DNA of 64,000 bases, from the NCBI RefSeq assembly GCF_900104785.1, contig NZ_LT629733.1, forward strand, positions 2,574,501 through 2,638,500, written 5' to 3'. The position numbers were made by a program, and so were the translations under genes. The notes beneath the pieces were generated by a model. That model had not been told where the DNA came from and did not search any database. It saw only the letters and a list, made by a program, of their open reading frames with translations. The stretch comes from Formosa sp. Hel1_31_208. GTDB lineage: Bacteria > Bacteroidota > Bacteroidia > Flavobacteriales > Flavobacteriaceae. Below, piece after piece: positions 1-9,042 of this stretch (position 1 is the first letter of the stretch; every line of letters starts with the position of its first letter).

Positions 1-1
1 T

Positions 2-208
2 ACCGTTGGATATAAAGAGTTATTCAACTATTTAGATGGGGAATGGGATTTGGAGTTTGCAGTTTCAGAAATCAAAAAGAATACACGTCGTTTTGCCAAA
101 CGGCAACTGACTTGGTTCAAAAAGAATGACAGTACGTTATGGTTTAATTGGGACACCAAAATTAGTGATATTATCGCACGTATTGAGCGTGACATAAAGA
201 CCTCATAA
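2..208 (+). CDS. miaA: tRNA dimethylallyltransferase, C-terminal part (partial)
   Basis: The window opens inside this gene; only the last 68 residues are present, in a frame that starts at base 2 and stops with TAA. The visible residues include [11 protein letters not shown], followed by [16 protein letters not shown], the strongly conserved C-terminal signature of MiaA. MiaA transfers a dimethylallyl group to the N6 of A37 in tRNAs that read codons starting with U. The stop lies 86 bases before the cold-shock gene, which has its own promoter. The family call is secure although most of the protein, including the P-loop, lies outside the window. Confidence 0.93.
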   Translation, partial: TVGYKELFNYLDGEWDLEFAVSEIKKNTRRFAKRQLTWFKKNDSTLWFNWDTKISDIIARIERDIKTS

Positions 209-240
209 AGCACTAATTTTAAAATAAAACAAAAAAAAGC

Positions 241-269
241 TTGTTTTTAGTTTATTAATACTAAATTTG
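241..269 (+). promoter_or_regulatory. Promoter of the cold-shock gene
   Basis: TTG at 241-243 and TAAATTTG at 262-269 match the Bacteroidota -33 and -7 elements (TTG and TAnnTTTG) with an 18-base spacer. Transcription would start near 273 and give an AT-rich leader of about 20 bases before the ATG at 295. Confidence 0.65.
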
Positions 270-294
270 CAGCTTAAATAATTTAATATATATT

Positions 295-486
295 ATGAGT
301 AAAGGAATAGTAAAATTCTTCAACGATTCTAAAGGATTTGGATTTATCACAGAAGAAGGAAACAACAAAGAACACTTTGTACACATTTCAGGTTTAATCG
401 ATGAAGTTCGTGAAGGAGATGAGGTAGAATTTGAATTAACCGAAGGAAAAAAAGGATTGAACGCAATTAACGTAAAAGTTATATAA
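295..486 (+). CDS. Cold-shock domain protein (CspA family)
   Basis: This 63-residue protein is a single cold-shock OB-fold domain. The RNP1-like motif KGFGFI and the RNP2-like motif HFVHISG are both visible, and the length is normal for a CspA-type protein. The family binds single-stranded RNA and DNA and acts as an RNA chaperone in the cytoplasm. It has its own promoter (241-269) and a strong hairpin terminator immediately downstream, so it is monocistronic. Which paralogue it is, and whether it is cold-induced or constitutive, cannot be told from sequence alone. Confidence 0.95.
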   Translation: MSKGIVKFFNDSKGFGFITEEGNNKEHFVHISGLIDEVREGDEVEFELTEGKKGLNAINVKVI

Positions 487-506
487 TTTTCGATATTTTT
501 TTAAAG

Positions 507-539
507 CAAAAAGCCAATCATAATGATTGGCTTTTTTTT
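507..539. terminator. Bidirectional terminator between csp and the response regulator
   Basis: A perfect 10-bp stem (AAGCCAATCA at 511-520, TGATTGGCTT at 524-533) with a 3-base loop is followed by T8 on the plus strand and by T5 on the minus strand. It can end both the cold-shock transcript and the convergent response-regulator transcript. Confidence 0.85.
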
Positions 540-554
540 ATGTCTATTTGAAAA

Positions 555-1265
555 TTATGCGTCTTGATTCACGACTAATCTAAAGCCCTCACCATGGATG
601 TTTAATATTTCAACTTTAGGGTCTAACTTGAGATACTTTCTCAATTTGGCAATATACACATCCATGCTTCGAGATGTAAAATAATTATCATCACGCCAAA
701 TCTTAGTTAATGCTAGTTCCCGAGGCATCAAATCATTTTCATGAAGTGCAAGCATCCGTAATAACTCATTTTCCTTAGGTGATAATTTAATAGGATCTTT
801 CCCATCAAATTTTAAAAAGCGTAATTTAGAATTCAGATCAAATTTACCAATCTTAAATTCAAATTGCTTACTATCAGCAATTGTATCTGTCGCTTTGCGT
901 TGCATGATTGCTTTAATTTTCATTAGAAGCACTTCACTGTCAAACGGTTTGTTCAAATAATCATCTGCACCTACTTTATAGCCTTTTAGCACATCTTCTT
1001 TCATCGCTTTTGCAGTTAAAAAGATAATAGGTACGTCTGTATTCTTTTCTCTTATTTCTTTAGCTAACGTAAACCCATCTTTATAAGGCATCATCACGTC
1101 TAAAATACATAGATCATAATCATCCTTTTTAAATTTCTCAAAGCCTTCCATTCCATTTTTCGCATGAACCACATCATAGTCGTTCATGTTTAAATAATCT
1201 TTTAAAACGGTTCCGAAGTTTGGATCGTCTTCAACTAATAATATTTTCTTATTTTGCTCTTCCAT
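555..1265 (-). CDS. OmpR/PhoB-family response regulator
   Basis: The protein has 236 residues. A receiver domain occupies residues about 7-122, with the acidic pair at D13/D14, the phospho-acceptor D56 (in LDVMMP), T84 and K106. A C-terminal OmpR-type winged-helix DNA-binding domain follows (about 140-236). It is the partner of the histidine kinase directly upstream: the kinase stop and this start are only 3 bases apart, so the two are co-transcribed. OmpR-family regulators bind direct repeats spaced about 11 bp. Repeats of that form (GTTAAA) occur upstream of the kinase and of degP in this window, so they are candidate targets (inference). It is probably related to Bacteroidota RprY-type regulators, but I do not assign a symbol. 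Confidence 0.93.
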   Translation of the reverse strand: MEEQNKKILLVEDDPNFGTVLKDYLNMNDYDVVHAKNGMEGFEKFKKDDYDLCILDVMMPYKDGFTLAKEIREKNTDVPIIFLTAKAMKEDVLKGYKVGADDYLNKPFDSEVLLMKIKAIMQRKATDTIADSKQFEFKIGKFDLNSKLRFLKFDGKDPIKLSPKENELLRMLALHENDLMPRELALTKIWRDDNYFTSRSMDVYIAKLRKYLKLDPKVEILNIHGEGFRLVVNQDA

Positions 1266-1268
1266 AAT

Positions 1269-2843
1269 TTATGATATTAATGGTAGTTTTATTGTAAACG
1301 TGCTACCTTTTCCTTTTTCACTCTCTACTGAAATATGACCTTGATGGTCATCTACTATTCGTTTAACATAAGCCAAACCTAAACCGTGGCCTTTTACATT
1401 GTGTACATTTCCTGTGTGCTCTCTATAGAATTTTTCAAACACACGCTTTTGAACTTGCTTTGTCATTCCACTTCCTTGATCTGAAATTTTAAGCAATATA
1501 TTATTTCCTATATTTTCAGTATAAACATCTATTTTAGGAACACCATCTGTATATTTAATGGCATTATCTAAAATATTAACAATCACATTTGTAAAGTGTG
1601 TATCGTTGGCTAAAACAGAAGACTTATCTGCATTAAGATGCGTCTTCACATAACCTTTTCTATCTTCTACAATCAACCCAACATGACTAACAGCATCACT
1701 TATTAAGTCGTGGAGTTTTATACGTTCCTTACTAATATTGAGCTCGTTTTTTTCAAGTTTTGAAATTCGCAATACATTTTCTACTTGAGCATGCATACGT
1801 TTGTTTTCATCTTTAATCATTCTTAAATAACGCATGACTTTTTCCTGATCTCCTATAATTTTAGGGTTTCTAATAGAGTCTAAGGCTAGATTAATAGTCG
1901 CTATTGGTGTCTTAAACTCATGTGTCATATTATTAATGAAATCTGTTTTAATTTGAGAGATCTGACGCTGCTTTATTAACTGATAAATCGCACTAGAATA
2001 CGCTAAAATTATAATAGATGTAAACACAATTGATAACACAATCATGCCTAATATCGACGACAATAAATATTTTCGACGTTCTGGAAAATCAACATAGAGT
2101 GTAAAATCACTGTTATTCTCATTATCCACAAAAACAGGAATTCCCATGGTCGATTTAATATTCAAATCAAAATTATCAGATTGAATTTTAGTCGAAAGGT
2201 CTTTATCATAAATCGCATATTCAAAAGCCGTATTAATACCACTACTTTCAAATTGAGATTCTAATAACTCAGACACCTCTTCATTTTTAATTCGTTTATA
2301 AACTGGATAATTTTTATAGACACGCCTATAACCTTCTTTGTAGTGCCTTCTTCCTAATTCATCCATCGTATTATAATCTCGATAGGTCTTAATAGGGTCT
2401 AAATTAATTTTTCCATCTATAGTATTGCGTTCAAACACTTTCGTTTCACTTATATTGGTGAAACGACTAATGTTTATACTATCTGTACCAATGTCAAAGA
2501 ACAAGGACGGCACTTTAAAACTCTCTTCGGAAATCGCATTTTTAAATCGAATGGCCTGATTAGTCTCTTCATCAAAAGAATCAAAAATCAATAGATGTTT
2601 GATTTCACTTGTATCAGGATTTCGACCATTTTTTAAAGCTTCTTTATATAGTCTATCATAACTAAGAAGCTCTTTATCTTCAATAGCTTTAGAAACTGAA
2701 ATAAGAGAACGTTTAACATTTAAAGTAAACTGTTTCTCTTCGTTTTTTAAAGTATTATTAATAAAAAATGCTTGAACGAAGATGATGCCAATGAGTGATA
2801 AACTCATCAAAACCACCAATAAAATGAATAGCTTTTTGCCCAT
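1269..2843 (-). CDS. Membrane sensor histidine kinase
   Basis: This 524-residue kinase has an N-terminal membrane helix (about 5-28), a periplasmic sensor region of about 225 residues, a second helix (about 260-286), and a cytoplasmic HisKA/HATPase_c core. The H-box MTHEFKTP places the phosphorylated histidine at H308. The N-box lies around N420-N427 (NVIVNILDNAIKYT), the G1 box DQGSGM at 455-460 and the G2 box GHGLGL at 485-490. There is no obvious HAMP or PAS domain. The periplasmic part resembles nothing I can name, so the signal is unknown. It is cotranscribed with the response regulator downstream. A -7 element sits only 4 bases upstream of the ATG, so the mRNA is probably leaderless. 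Confidence 0.93.
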   Translation of the reverse strand: MGKKLFILLVVLMSLSLIGIIFVQAFFINNTLKNEEKQFTLNVKRSLISVSKAIEDKELLSYDRLYKEALKNGRNPDTSEIKHLLIFDSFDEETNQAIRFKNAISEESFKVPSLFFDIGTDSINISRFTNISETKVFERNTIDGKINLDPIKTYRDYNTMDELGRRHYKEGYRRVYKNYPVYKRIKNEEVSELLESQFESSGINTAFEYAIYDKDLSTKIQSDNFDLNIKSTMGIPVFVDNENNSDFTLYVDFPERRKYLLSSILGMIVLSIVFTSIIILAYSSAIYQLIKQRQISQIKTDFINNMTHEFKTPIATINLALDSIRNPKIIGDQEKVMRYLRMIKDENKRMHAQVENVLRISKLEKNELNISKERIKLHDLISDAVSHVGLIVEDRKGYVKTHLNADKSSVLANDTHFTNVIVNILDNAIKYTDGVPKIDVYTENIGNNILLKISDQGSGMTKQVQKRVFEKFYREHTGNVHNVKGHGLGLAYVKRIVDDHQGHISVESEKGKGSTFTIKLPLIS

Positions 2844-2847
2844 CAGT

Positions 2848-2911
2848 CAAATTTAACATTTTAACATTTAGAAATATTAGTGTTTAACCTTACATTAACA
2901 AATATGTTAAA
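2848..2911 (-). promoter_or_regulatory. Promoter of the two-component operon with TTTAAC/GTTAAA direct repeats
   Basis: On the coding strand TAAATTTG (2848-2855) is an exact -7 element, placing the start of transcription at or next to the ATG at 2843. In plus-strand coordinates TTTAAC occurs at 2852-2857, 2860-2865 and 2883-2888, and ATTAAC at 2894-2899. The last two are spaced by 11 bp, the geometry used by OmpR/PhoB-type regulators. Autoregulation by the neighbouring response regulator is an inference. Confidence 0.5.
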
Positions 2912-3506
2912 ATTTATGTTTTTTGATTTTTTCCATGATTAACTGGTGCGTTTCTAGTACTTGTTCTTTGGTGTGTTCTAGATTATCATTGACAATAACA
3001 AAATGAGATTTGTTTATTTTTTCAGCATCACTCATTTGATTATTCAGTATCGCCTCTATTTTCGCTCTGTTTGAATGGTCACGCTTAATGACCCTTGCTA
3101 TGCGTTCTTCTACCTCTGCAGTTACTGTAATGATAACATCATATTCAGATTCTTTGTGATGCTCAAATATAATAGCAGCTTCTTTAATCACATAGGCTGC
3201 ATGTTGTTTCTTTAACCAACGCCTAAAGTGAGAAGCGACCTTGGGATGCACGATGGCGTTCATTTTGTTTAAATAGTCCTTGTCTTTAAATATCTTTGAT
3301 GCAATCAAAGGCTTGTTGATGTCATCACCAATATAGACGTCATCACCAAAAAGCTCAATTAATTTTCGCCTAATAACTTTAGACCTTATCATTAGTGCTT
3401 TTGCTTCAACATCGGCTATATAAATTGGGACACCAAGTTCTTTAAAGAATGATGCTACGGTTGTTTTGCCGCTTCCGATACCACCTGTAAGTCCTACTAC
3501 TATCAT
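2907..3506 (-). CDS. coaE: Dephospho-CoA kinase
   Basis: CoaE phosphorylates the 3'-hydroxyl of dephospho-CoA, the last step of coenzyme A synthesis. The 199-residue length is normal. The P-loop GGIGSGKT at residues 8-15 is intact, and further conserved parts (YIADVEAK, AIVHPKV and the lid region ERIARVIKRD) follow. The ATG overlaps the stop of the upstream YbbR gene as ATGA, indicating translational coupling. Another CoA gene, coaBC, lies about 16 kb away in the same window. Confidence 0.95.
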   Translation of the reverse strand: MIVVGLTGGIGSGKTTVASFFKELGVPIYIADVEAKALMIRSKVIRRKLIELFGDDVYIGDDINKPLIASKIFKDKDYLNKMNAIVHPKVASHFRRWLKKQHAAYVIKEAAIIFEHHKESEYDVIITVTAEVEERIARVIKRDHSNRAKIEAILNNQMSDAEKINKSHFVIVNDNLEHTKEQVLETHQLIMEKIKKHKF

Positions 3507-4471
3507 TTCACAATTATATAATCCACTTTATTCTGCTTGAGCTCAGCAGACTTCACTGTGTTAGAATTAACTAATAATTTTGGTGTAAAAAAAGAGACCT
3601 TTAAATCGACAATGTCGTTGTAATCACATTCAATTTTAAAGTCATGGGGCTTTACCAATTTAAAATCCTTAAGACTGAGATAATAGGATACTTTAATAAG
3701 CTTTGGGAAATAATTTAGCTCAACATTATCGGGCTTATTTAAAATGGTTACGGGAATTTCAAAAGTCCCTTCTGTGAATTTCTCAATTTTAGCCTTAAGC
3801 CTAACGGTTTCTTCTGAAAGTTTTAAGCGCTCAGATGCATTTGAAAGCTCTAGATTAATAGATGCATTCAAGTCTTCTTTTATATCATTAAGGACTATAT
3901 CCCTGGTTACAATATAATCTATTTTAGCAATTTCACTTTCAGAACCTATTAATTTTACGGAATCTGGAATAAGCTCAAAACCCTCTAAAGAATCATAACC
4001 GTCAACAAAATTAATATTAGCCTTCAACATTACTGGGACCATTTTTTCACTAAGCGTGCCATAAGGAAACAAAATACTATCGGGTTTAATAGAAACTATA
4101 TTAACCGATTGACCTAGCTGCTGTTTTAGGTCATAGGCGCCCTTTTCTGCCAACCAAAGGTATGTTGTGTTATTTATCTTAGAACTGCTTTTAAAATCTA
4201 TCTGATAGGTCTTGTCGTTAAAATAATACGATAATAATTTGAAGCCATGTGTTGAAAGTGTAACATTAATCTTAGGCATGCTATCTAAGGTAATAATGGT
4301 GTTTTCAGGTAAGTTTTTATATTCTATAGAAAACGGGATAGTTTCAACATACGTTTCTGAAAGTTTAGTAATGACTAATATTAAAAATGAAATCAGTACA
4401 AACAATCCAAAAACATTTAGTTTTTTGTTTTTTATTGACCGTAACACATATGATTTAAAATTAGTTCGCAT
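3503..4471 (-). CDS. YbbR-like domain protein, membrane-anchored
   Basis: I start this gene at the ATG at 4471 (MRTNFKSYVLRSIKNKK), giving 322 residues, rather than 18 codons upstream, because this start overlaps the glycosyltransferase stop by 11 bases and places a basic stretch just before the single N-terminal membrane helix (NVFGLFVLISFLILVITKL). The rest is predicted to be periplasmic and consists of YbbR-type beta-rich repeats. Relatives often stand beside diadenylate cyclase genes, but here the neighbours are coaE and a glycosyltransferase, an arrangement common in flavobacteria. The exact function is not known. Confidence 0.8.
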   Translation of the reverse strand: MRTNFKSYVLRSIKNKKLNVFGLFVLISFLILVITKLSETYVETIPFSIEYKNLPENTIITLDSMPKINVTLSTHGFKLLSYYFNDKTYQIDFKSSSKINNTTYLWLAEKGAYDLKQQLGQSVNIVSIKPDSILFPYGTLSEKMVPVMLKANINFVDGYDSLEGFELIPDSVKLIGSESEIAKIDYIVTRDIVLNDIKEDLNASINLELSNASERLKLSEETVRLKAKIEKFTEGTFEIPVTILNKPDNVELNYFPKLIKVSYYLSLKDFKLVKPHDFKIECDYNDIVDLKVSFFTPKLLVNSNTVKSAELKQNKVDYIIVK

Positions 4472-5471
4472 GTTTAAAAAATAATTTTGGAAATCGCGAT
4501 TCAGGATCTTTCTTAAAAAAATCAATGGCTATTGTTGATTTTAAAAACCCGTACCCATAACCAAAGAACTGAATAAAAATAGCTAAAATAGACTTAACAG
4601 CCACTCTCAAACTTCGTGTTGAAACAAAAGCCAATATGAAAACCAACAAAAAATAAATACCGTAAAGGAATAATGGTAGTCTGAAATTGGCTAAAAGTAA
4701 TACTATGGAGACAAGCAACCCAATACTGAAGCAAGCTGGAAACCAATAGGTCAATCTTTTGGTTGTTGGATACCACGTATTAAGTATTGGTCTCACCAAA
4801 CCGAATTTATAAACCTGTTGATAGAACTTTTTCCATGAAATACGTCGTTTATGATACACAAAGGCTTCTCTAATTAATACGGTTTTATAGCCCATTCTGT
4901 TCAATCGAATCGACAAATCTGGATCTTCTCCTGGGTGAATTAATCCAAAGCCACCAGAATCTACAAACGCTTGTTTAGACAGTCCCATATTAAAACTACG
5001 TGGTTGAAATTTTTCATTTGATACATTGCCTCTTATACCACCAGTTGTAATAAAAGAAGTCATCGCAAAATTAATTGCCTTTTGTACATCTGAAAACGAT
5101 TCATGCGCAGCGTCAGGACCTCCAAAGCAATCCACATAATTTGATGATAAATAAGCATAAACGGTATTGAGGTACTGAGGTGGTAATAAACAATCAGAAT
5201 CTAAGATGATAAAATAATTTCCTTTCGCTTTTTTCATACCAAAGTTTCTAGAATCTCCAGGGCCCGAATTTTCTTTATAGTAATATGAAATCTCTAACTG
5301 ATTGTGATATTTATTGATGATGTGTTTACAATCTAGATTAGAACCATCCTCGACAATCACAATTTCAAATGAAATATCGCCTTCTTGAGTAGTAAAACTC
5401 ATTAAGAGTTCATCTACCTCCTCCGGTCTATTATATACAGGAATTATAAAAGAAAACTGTAATGTATTCAT
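4461..5471 (-). CDS. Family 2 glycosyltransferase with C-terminal membrane helices
   Basis: I start at the ATG at 5471 (MNTLQFSFIIPVYNRPEE), giving 336 residues, because GT2 proteins begin with this first beta strand and the 10 codons before it are not family-like. The GT-A fold shows FIIPVYNR, the nucleotide-binding region VEDGS, and the metal-binding motif LDSDC. After about residue 245 there are two to three hydrophobic helices, so the enzyme sits at the inner membrane. It probably makes part of a polysaccharide or glycolipid, but donor and acceptor cannot be predicted. The 3' end overlaps the YbbR start. Confidence 0.88.
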   Translation of the reverse strand: MNTLQFSFIIPVYNRPEEVDELLMSFTTQEGDISFEIVIVEDGSNLDCKHIINKYHNQLEISYYYKENSGPGDSRNFGMKKAKGNYFIILDSDCLLPPQYLNTVYAYLSSNYVDCFGGPDAAHESFSDVQKAINFAMTSFITTGGIRGNVSNEKFQPRSFNMGLSKQAFVDSGGFGLIHPGEDPDLSIRLNRMGYKTVLIREAFVYHKRRISWKKFYQQVYKFGLVRPILNTWYPTTKRLTYWFPACFSIGLLVSIVLLLANFRLPLFLYGIYFLLVFILAFVSTRSLRVAVKSILAIFIQFFGYGYGFLKSTIAIDFFKKDPESRFPKLFFKHAN

Positions 5472-5499
5472 ACCTCGCAAAGGTAAGTAAAGAAAATAC

Positions 5500-5524
5500 A
5501 AAAGCCACCTCGAGGGTGGCTTTT
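5500..5524. terminator. Terminator downstream of the 519-residue T9SS protein
   Basis: AAAGCCACC (5501-5509) and GGTGGCTTT (5515-5523) form a perfect 9-bp stem around a 5-base loop. On the minus strand it lies 20 bases beyond the stop at 5545 and is followed by a T-rich tract. Confidence 0.75.
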
Positions 5525-5544
5525 GCTAAATTATTTGATTAAGC

Positions 5545-7104
5545 TTATTGCTTGATAATTCTAACTGTCTCAGTAACGTTATCGATAGTAACTTGTACGA
5601 AGTAAGCACCTTGGCTTAATCCATTCATATCAACAACACTTCTAATAGTGTTAGGTGCAGTTCTAAGAACTTCTTGACCTAGCATGTTGTATATAGCAAC
5701 ATTTTGAATATCTTTTTGAGCATTAAGTGTTAACTCATTTTTAACTGGGTTAGGGAAATAAGTAAATCCGTTATCCTCTTCAAACTGATTAACTCCTAAA
5801 GTAGGATCAGTTACAGACAAATCAAAAGTTCCTGTACCCGTACCAAATCCTTCAATTTGTATGTAGTAAGTACCAGGCGCTAAACCTGTTAAAGCTGCTA
5901 TAGATAATAATCCTGTTCCAGAATCATCATCACATCCAATTTCAGTAAAAGTTAATAAGTCTGAACAATCAGTAGCAGTATAAACAGCAATTTGCGTATC
6001 TCCTAAACTACCTCCAGCGATATCTGTACTTACCGTAACATCTGTAGTAGCTGCGATTGTAAATGTAAACCATACAGAATTACTAACATCTCCTGCTGTA
6101 AACCAGCAAGTACCGCCAACTTCGTTTGCTTCAATCGTTCCGCCTTCATTGGTATAAGCTTGTCCTGAAGACGCACTTCCAACCGCAACAGCGATAGCAT
6201 CACATGCATCATCATTTCCTGGTGGAGGAGGTGGAATAGCTGGTGTAGTAAATGCAGCTGGACCAAATGTCGCAGTACCTACACCACCGCAATTGGTAAC
6301 TATATATAAATCATAATCAATTTCTGGAGTTAATGTTGCTCCAGTAGTTGCTGCTTGATCAGGAGCAGTTTCTGAACCTGACACTACAGTATCTATACCT
6401 GGAGTACCACCTGCTGTTACAACTTCCCAATCATAAGATACAGGAGTACCAGCTAAAGGCGCATCCCAACTAAAATCAAGCATATCTGGAGTAAGAGCAT
6501 CAACAGTCACATTAACAACAACATCACACGTTGGTGGTGTTGCAGACGTAATTGTTGGAGGATCAAAACACCAACCCCATTGCCAACCTGTTAGGTCATC
6601 ATATGCGAAACGGTATTTAAAACCAGATAATTGCGTTGGTGTAAAACCAGAAATATCAATTGGAGGTGAAGTATAAGCTGCTGTGCCAACACATGTTTGG
6701 TAATCGGTATTTGTTGAATTACCACCAAACACGGCAAAGTTAACCCAAGACGCAGCATCTGCATCCCAATATTCAATACTTAAAACATCTCCACCTAAGG
6801 GTCTGTAGACAAAATTCCCAGAAACTTCAACAAATGTTTCACCTGCAAAAGCAGCTGCACCTAAATCGATAACTGGAGATTCAGATTGAACTGTATCTGC
6901 TGATCCATTACCAGCGGCATCGTCGTCAAAAGTAAAAAAGCCATCAGTGGCTGGATCATTCAATAATCCAGCTGGGGTAAATGTACCTGAAGTTGTCCAA
7001 GAACCATTTGTCCAATTGGCTGTTTGATTTAAAACTTGTGCAATACTTTCAGTGGTAAAAACCAATGAAAACACAAACAAGAGTGATAAAGTAATTTTTT
7101 TCAT
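5545..7104 (-). CDS. T9SS-secreted protein with FN3 and PPC-like domains
   Basis: This 519-residue protein has a Sec signal peptide (cleavage expected after about residue 23, ESIAQ). An N-terminal beta-rich domain (about 24-190) is shared closely with the 959-residue protein at 9097-11976. A fibronectin III-like domain follows (about 192-289), then a proline linker (PPPPP), a calcium-binding/PPC-like domain (about 297-432, containing CDDDSG), and a type A T9SS sorting domain (about 440-519: FTYFPNPVKN, MLGQEV, ending RIIKQ). It should be exported by the type IX system and may be cell-surface attached. No catalytic residues were recognised; an adhesin or binding role is likely. Its promoter region carries the ATCGAT palindrome. 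Confidence 0.88.
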   Translation of the reverse strand: MKKITLSLLFVFSLVFTTESIAQVLNQTANWTNGSWTTSGTFTPAGLLNDPATDGFFTFDDDAAGNGSADTVQSESPVIDLGAAAFAGETFVEVSGNFVYRPLGGDVLSIEYWDADAASWVNFAVFGGNSTNTDYQTCVGTAAYTSPPIDISGFTPTQLSGFKYRFAYDDLTGWQWGWCFDPPTITSATPPTCDVVVNVTVDALTPDMLDFSWDAPLAGTPVSYDWEVVTAGGTPGIDTVVSGSETAPDQAATTGATLTPEIDYDLYIVTNCGGVGTATFGPAAFTTPAIPPPPPGNDDACDAIAVAVGSASSGQAYTNEGGTIEANEVGGTCWFTAGDVSNSVWFTFTIAATTDVTVSTDIAGGSLGDTQIAVYTATDCSDLLTFTEIGCDDDSGTGLLSIAALTGLAPGTYYIQIEGFGTGTGTFDLSVTDPTLGVNQFEEDNGFTYFPNPVKNELTLNAQKDIQNVAIYNMLGQEVLRTAPNTIRSVVDMNGLSQGAYFVQVTIDNVTETVRIIKQ

Positions 7105-7131
7105 ATTTAGTTATATTTAATTATTAATCAA

Positions 7132-7203
7132 TAAAAATATGATAAAAATACTGTAAAGTAAAAGGAAACGTATCTAATCGATAAACGACTCATTTAATCG
7201 ACA
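7132..7203 (-). promoter_or_regulatory. Promoter with ATCGAT operator, upstream of the 519-residue T9SS gene
   Basis: On the minus strand TATTTTTA (7132-7139) is a near-match to TAnnTTTG. ATCGAT at 7177-7182 lies 44 bases further upstream, centre to centre, within TTTATCGATTAG. A second, partial copy (TCGATTAA) is at 7194-7201. The same arrangement occurs upstream of three other genes in the window. Confidence 0.5.
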
Positions 7204-7235
7204 TAATGCAAACCAATAGTCTGGAACTAAATTGA

Positions 7236-8945
7236 TTATTTTTTAATAAACTTTCTTCTTATGGTCGTATTCTCTATACGAAAGCTCACTACATATTGTC
7301 CAGCATTCAATTTTGACACGTCTAACTGGTCATCATATAAATGCGGTTTATAAATCAACCTTTGACCAAGTGCATTCATAACAACTATTTGATCAATTTC
7401 TTTTAAGGTCTTTATATACAATTTATCCAGAACAGGATTAGGGTATATGACATTCGTGTTGATTGCGACATCAACACTATTTAAGGTATTATCGCCTTCC
7501 ACAATATTTAAAGTTTGATTTGACTGGATATTATAAAAGATTTCCTCAACACCACTAGGCCAATTTATTTTTATATAATCTATAACTGTGTGAGTCCCAA
7601 GGCCAAAATGCACGCTATTACTAGATTGCGCCATATAACCTTCTCCACAAAACGTATATCGGTATTGTTTATTATCATTAATCGAAATCTCAATCTTGGC
7701 GCCTATTGCATTCCTATTACTTTGAGTGCCTATCAATTTTAGTTTTATCCAATTTAATGAATTAGAAGACATATTTTTCCACAAAAATATGTCATCATTA
7801 TCATTATTAGATACCACTAAATCGATTAACCCATCATTATTGATATCACCAGTGGCATTTGAATAACTCGACCTATTATCTCCTGGAAAAGAACTATTAT
7901 TCAAAACAAAGCTACTATTAGTATCGTTTTCATAAAACGCTGCTGACAACAAACTTGGAACACTACCATCTAATTGCCCACTCACATAAAGATCGAGATC
8001 CATATCGTTATCAGCATCAAAAAATGAAGCTCCCCAACCAATACTATCAAAACTCGTTCCTGTAGCACCGGCAACGTTAGTAAAGGTTTCATCACCATTG
8101 TTTCTAAGTAGTACATTTCCGCCTGGATTATTAGTCACATAAATATCAAAAAAACCATCGGCATTATAATCTCCAACCGTCACAGACATTGCATCGATTA
8201 AGACATTAGTCCCTGAAGAAACACTAATATCTGAAAAGGTTCCATCACCATTATTTTTATATAGTTTATTCTCATAACTGAGTTTATCGTTAGACACATA
8301 AATGTCTTGATAACCATCATTATTAATATCTAAAAAGGCTGAACAAAATGAAAAAGCAGGGTTGAGATCTATTCCTGATTGCAATGTCACATCGGTAAAT
8401 GTCCCATCACCATCATTTTTATACAATTTGTTTGTCACAATAGATGTTCTATTGCTTAAAAAAACATCCAAAAACCCATCATTATTATAATCTCCCCATG
8501 AGGCTCCGTAGGTATATAAGTTGTTTATTGTAATCCCAGACGTAGCTGTAATATCCTGAAACGTCATACTACCAGTATTTTCAAGGAGCTTGTTTCCAAC
8601 TGTCGTACTCGTAACGAATAAATCATTATCTCCATCATTATCAAAATCTACCCAGGTTACAGATTTTGTTTCATAATTAAAACTCAATCCGCTAAAGTTT
8701 TGTTCAACAAAGATTCCGTTACTATTTTTAAGAAACCTTACATCATCACCGCTCCCAGTTGTAATTGTAAGATCATCCCACCCATCGTTGTCAAAGTCAT
8801 AGAAGGATAATCCGTTCCCTAAAAAAGTGAGTCCTGTAGTTATGTTTGCACCTAATATGGTGGCTTGATCTTCAAATACTATTTGCGAATACACATCATT
8901 ACCTAAAAACAAAAAACAGAGTAATAAAAAGTAATTATATTTCAT
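7236..8945 (-). CDS. T9SS-secreted FG-GAP/VCBS repeat protein with ASPIC/UnbV domain (copy C)
   Basis: This 569-residue protein has a signal peptide (cleavage after about residue 21, DVYSQ), then about seven FG-GAP/VCBS-type repeats marked by Ca-binding DxDxDGxxD loops such as DFDNDGWDD, DFDNDGDND and DINNDGYQD. These should fold as a beta-propeller. An ASPIC/UnbV domain follows (about 405-478: NAIGAKIEI, INWPSGVEE), and a type A T9SS sorting domain ends the protein (IYPNPVLDK ... KFIKK). It is a paralogue of copies A and B further upstream but more diverged. Proteins of this build are usually extracellular and bind calcium; no enzymatic function is evident. Confidence 0.9.
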   Translation of the reverse strand: MKYNYFLLLCFLFLGNDVYSQIVFEDQATILGANITTGLTFLGNGLSFYDFDNDGWDDLTITTGSGDDVRFLKNSNGIFVEQNFSGLSFNYETKSVTWVDFDNDGDNDLFVTSTTVGNKLLENTGSMTFQDITATSGITINNLYTYGASWGDYNNDGFLDVFLSNRTSIVTNKLYKNDGDGTFTDVTLQSGIDLNPAFSFCSAFLDINNDGYQDIYVSNDKLSYENKLYKNNGDGTFSDISVSSGTNVLIDAMSVTVGDYNADGFFDIYVTNNPGGNVLLRNNGDETFTNVAGATGTSFDSIGWGASFFDADNDMDLDLYVSGQLDGSVPSLLSAAFYENDTNSSFVLNNSSFPGDNRSSYSNATGDINNDGLIDLVVSNNDNDDIFLWKNMSSNSLNWIKLKLIGTQSNRNAIGAKIEISINDNKQYRYTFCGEGYMAQSSNSVHFGLGTHTVIDYIKINWPSGVEEIFYNIQSNQTLNIVEGDNTLNSVDVAINTNVIYPNPVLDKLYIKTLKEIDQIVVMNALGQRLIYKPHLYDDQLDVSKLNAGQYVVSFRIENTTIRRKFIKK

Positions 8946-8958
8946 AAGTTGCTTTTGT

Positions 8959-9004
8959 CAAATTTACAAAATTACGCTTTTGATCTCAGTTCCAATAGTT
9001 GAAA
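8959..9004 (-). promoter_or_regulatory. Promoter of VCBS copy C with conserved palindrome
   Basis: TAAATTTG (8959-8966, minus strand) is an exact -7 element 13 bases from the ATG. The imperfect palindrome TTCCAATAGTTGAAA at 8990-9004 begins 45 bases upstream of the ATG, the same distance as the perfect version upstream of copies A and B. Confidence 0.55.
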
Positions 9005-9042
9005 TAAAAAAGAGTAGGATAATAAGACCATCAATATTATAA

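Noticed and set aside
7801..8210. ATCGAT inside VCBS copy C and other coding sequences as further operator sites
   Set aside because: These sites code for conserved Ile-Asp residues and are not placed upstream of any start codon, so they were not counted in the operator finding.
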